A DNA stretch of 64,000 bases, from the NCBI RefSeq assembly GCF_015999305.1, contig NZ_JAEAGP010000001.1, positions 3,010,278 to 3,074,277 on the forward strand. Reading direction: 5' to 3'. This document shows positions 62,501-64,000 of this stretch, one piece after another. The position numbers and the translations under genes were made by a program. Each line of letters starts with the position of its first letter. Within the stretch, counting starts at the first letter, position 1. The DNA is from Erythrobacter sp. YJ-T3-07 (lineage in GTDB: Bacteria; Pseudomonadota; Alphaproteobacteria; Sphingomonadales; Sphingomonadaceae). The notes under the pieces were generated by a model, which was not told where the DNA came from, did not search any database, and saw only the letters and a program-made list of their open reading frames with translations.

Positions 62501-62618
62501 GCGTCGTGAGCTGCGAGGGTTGATGGACCGCTAGCAGCACGGAAACGTCTGCGGTCTCCGCTTCGTTCTTGATGCAGGCATTTACCTGATCGGCGTCGGG
62601 CCAATATCGCTCAAGCAT
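59508..62618 (-). CDS. dpdH: DpdH-like P-loop ATPase
   Basis: 1036 residues from ATG 62618 (MLERYWPDADQVNACIKNEA). Walker A GPSGIGKS is at residues 75-82; Walker B-like DLVLLVEDFAAL follows near 320. The rest is a large helical region with Pro-rich low-complexity near residue 600 (RPASPPTPPGDGEQQPVSPP). The start overlaps the dpdG stop by one base (TGATG). A longer frame upstream is not used, because MLERYW matches coupling and the P-loop family start. Confidence 0.8.
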   Translation of the reverse strand: MLERYWPDADQVNACIKNEAETADVSVLLAVHQPSQLTTRNAGTNIETPAPEQQLLDAFLSDDVPGGYLLFPITGPSGIGKSHIIRWLDAQLQRSPKHERLHIIRIPKSASLRKVVELILEPLAGDPRFEKSRADLTRAVAEVDKRKAVVLFRAQIENALTSRAEAMQVEAREHKDRAADLRPLIGHAQSLPKLFGDAALKDHFDETVLARVVARALQGREEGAEGDETQSQFFADDLILPDAIDLNNAALSVKTYYQTQLAVSDARRRQAAVDLLNGIVDTAIGNVFQLEQSTGGITLQEIILGVREILLKDDMDLVLLVEDFAALSGIQDVLLKVCVQEGAYAGKKVRATMRTALALTDGYLASRDTILTRAQRVWVIGNRQQSDNEIKTAVVEMVGSYLNAARWGKDGLRKRFDRRGAGEGLTDWLPPWLDEEQTDGEVEALNAFGYSARGHALFPFNRLAVEELVQRHLSEGGRLAFNPRRVINEILRRPLLMRGSFLSGAFPPADFHGLRPNLYLAGLVREASQPEAVKRRLNSALAVWAGNAADQSQLAHVPPAVFTTFSLPTPADLANVKFVPDERPASPPTPPGDGEQQPVSPPSPQVEQDPRVAAWSKKLEAWAAGTELVQADARELRTALAAMLKGAINWQALRIPDQEIKATWLSIAGARNNPVAGRVLVVCDRHEDEDATLREGFLGALRFGFNGHRWDYPEADLDYVASAAIVDRLVAQLVPMLVAEANAQTAVIGRALLNQSRIIGLAPPVRPGAPEPLLRGLFSPPPQTETQVFEEGWDQLRAQALGSVNGRNTRTTLQALLLDRTASYQGSGNRPFAIDSPRLLDALASEPATGAPLEGLPEDARSFIPTMSEARLWARLQTVIAKLRSFREEIADFVDDSLDKNAFVADLREIIPLLQKTNCWPAGVSIKHSEFETRLTEFQTSRFVNLLEKTATIVDEADREQIPKLLNALGSIDLGLIQRTMSFLNIANEIVSLAEPRVAQQEAIRGQSDPSVAAAEIVALLEGVSGVQATTKEATP

Positions 62619-63526
62619 CAGTGCGCCTTTCTCTTCGGCGTCGGCGCCGGCGCAACGTGCGAGACCTCCCGCCACGTACGCATATTGGTCCCGGTCAGCG
62701 TCACCACGCCTTCGGTATCGCTCCGGTTCGCGAGCGTGATCGCACCCTCCCGGTCGAGCCGGAGCATGGCGCGTGAGAGAGAGGATGACAGCAGCCCGGG
62801 CCGCGGTCGCGGCCAGGCACTCTCCTTCAGCGCCCCCTCGACCTGCGTCCTGTAAGTGCCACCGTCGAGCACCGGCAATATCGATGCCGTCCGTTCGACG
62901 AACGCCGGACCCGACAATTCACGCCCCGACGAGAAAATTTCCGGGAGCGCTTCACGCAAGGCATCGGTGGGATCGACGACCCATTGCATGCCATCTCGAG
63001 CAAACCCGAGATAGAGCATCCACTCCCTCAAGGCGGGCAAGTCGCGCTCGTTCTGAAAGATCTTTTGCTTCGCGCTGTCCTTGAGTTGCTGTGTCTCGAG
63101 AACCAAGAGGCTCTTGGTGCTGCTATCGAGCGTATAGACGTCCTGAGCGAGCATCCAGGCCATCCCGCGCGACAGATCGGCGCATTTCGCGCCATCGCCA
63201 TCCCAGAAGCGCTCGTTATTGTCTTTCGAGAGCGCGATGGCTCGGACCACGTTGGGAAGCCGCGCCTCGGCCTCGTCTGCCGTCTTCCCCAGTTGCAACA
63301 AATAGGCGGGTGAAAGGACCACCTTGCCGTCTTCGGTTCCGAAAAAGCCCAGTTGGGTCCAGCGGGTGAGCGTCTGGGACAGCTGGTTATTTTCTTCCGT
63401 GAAGTACTCTCCACCGCAGGCGAGAATGAGCTGATCGCGGCCCTGCGGTCCGAAACGGACCAGCGCGCGCACAAGAATGATCAGCACGTTGAATAGTCCG
63501 TCGTTCGTGCGGTTAAGAACGGTCAC
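62618..63526 (-). CDS. dpdG: DpdG-like protein
   Basis: 302 residues. The start reads MTVLNRTNDGLFNVLIILVR; the first ~90 residues have the helical rhythm of a winged helix (LSQTLTRWTQLGFFGTEDGK), and the C-terminal part (SSSLSRAMLRLDREGAITLA) another helix-turn-helix-like stretch. No enzymatic motif. It is between dpdF (ATGA overlap) and dpdH (TGATG overlap), consistent with DpdG. DNA or protein binding is plausible. Confidence 0.72.
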   Translation of the reverse strand: MTVLNRTNDGLFNVLIILVRALVRFGPQGRDQLILACGGEYFTEENNQLSQTLTRWTQLGFFGTEDGKVVLSPAYLLQLGKTADEAEARLPNVVRAIALSKDNNERFWDGDGAKCADLSRGMAWMLAQDVYTLDSSTKSLLVLETQQLKDSAKQKIFQNERDLPALREWMLYLGFARDGMQWVVDPTDALREALPEIFSSGRELSGPAFVERTASILPVLDGGTYRTQVEGALKESAWPRPRPGLLSSSLSRAMLRLDREGAITLANRSDTEGVVTLTGTNMRTWREVSHVAPAPTPKRKAH

Positions 63527-64000
63527 GAGCGTGCTCCGAGTTTGAATTGGTCGGCGCTCAACACGTTCGATCCCGTATCGGCGATCCGCCGTCCCGAATT
63601 CCAGGGATCAGGCGTCGATTCAGGGGCGATGATGACGTGAAGCGGCCGCTTCATTGTGAAGAGATGCCTCGGGAGTCCGGCCGATGGCGATCCCGTCCAA
63701 AGAGATACCCGCGGGAGTTCATAGGAGGACGGCCGCAACACCTCCTCCTCGAGCGATTGAAGCAGCAGCATATGATCGTCGCTCTGCTTGTGCAGGGTAC
63801 CGAGCGCCGGGCTGCGTTGGCGGAACGCGGCCGTCGTCGCTATCTCGCGCACCGCGAACAACGACACGAAGTCCTTGAGAAGAGCAATCAGCACGGCCTC
63901 GTCATACGGTTCTTCCACCGGCAGAATCACCGGCTCGCCAAGATCAAGTTGCGGGAACCGGGTTGCGAACAGGCCGAAGTCGCGCCGGCCGACCTGTTCG
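63523..64000 (-). CDS. Partial gene at window edge, probable DpdF C-terminus
   Basis: Only the last ~158 codons are visible, starting in frame from the window edge (EQVGRRDFGLFATRFPQLDL). The region LFTMKRPLHVIIAPES and the terminal DQFKLGARS carry no helicase motif, but the position upstream of dpdG and the ATGA overlap fit dpdF, a helicase of dpd clusters. It could be another dpd gene. Confidence 0.55.
   Translation of the reverse strand, partial: EQVGRRDFGLFATRFPQLDLGEPVILPVEEPYDEAVLIALLKDFVSLFAVREIATTAAFRQRSPALGTLHKQSDDHMLLLQSLEEEVLRPSSYELPRVSLWTGSPSAGLPRHLFTMKRPLHVIIAPESTPDPWNSGRRIADTGSNVLSADQFKLGARS

Noticed and set aside
1..64000. tRNA, rRNA and CRISPR arrays
   Set aside because: Intergenic regions were scanned by eye for T-loop signatures and regular repeats with spacers; none seen.

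Overview
The window is a high-GC alphaproteobacterial chromosome segment, most likely from Sphingomonadales (Erythrobacter/Porphyrobacter-like). The basis is the rpmH-rnpA-yidD-yidC-engB order, a UPF0262 protein, a short L36 protein, many TonB/PepSY, GST and acyl-CoA genes, and sphingomonad-style small secreted proteins. This is inference from gene content; no 16S gene is present, and I saw no tRNA, rRNA or CRISPR array.

Layout. 1-8.4 kb: a dicarboxylate symporter (cut by the left edge), dapE, a cupin, an S1/P1 nuclease, a GST, then the core block engB-yidC-yidD-rnpA-rpmH on the minus strand and a ClpP-like periplasmic protein. 8.5-13.6 kb: a comM (yifB) gene split by a 3541-bp IS1595-family transposon (9436-12976) with perfect 28-bp terminal inverted repeats, an 8-bp target duplication, a DDE transposase and several cargo genes. 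13.6-46.9 kb: ordinary chromosome. It holds a penicillin-acylase-type Ntn hydrolase, an OxyR-like regulator, nhaA, a GST, a run of three small secreted proteins, a Na/Ca exchanger, an HxlR regulator, rpmJ, a DUF4136 lipoprotein coupled to an M14 carboxypeptidase, cdd, a GH25-like protein, UPF0262, dnaB, rpoZ, two ParA-like ATPases, ftsH, acyl-CoA dehydrogenase / CoA-transferase / enoyl-CoA hydratase genes, a PepSY-small membrane protein-TonB receptor operon, and an Nramp transporter.

47-64 kb is an accessory defence island that runs off the right edge. A minus-strand operon with 1-4 nt overlaps (63.5 down to 51.4 kb) encodes homologues of DpdF (partial), DpdG, DpdH, DpdI, DpdJ, DpdK and DpdD. 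On the plus strand lie an HNH endonuclease, a DGQHR protein (DpdB type) and an unknown 345-residue protein. Together these look like the restriction half, plus DpdB, of a Dpd system, which inserts 7-deazaguanine derivatives into DNA and restricts unmodified DNA. dpdA, dpdC and the preQ0 synthesis genes are not in the window and should lie to the right if the system is complete. The attached HNH nuclease and the unknown gene with its short upstream ORF are the least described parts.
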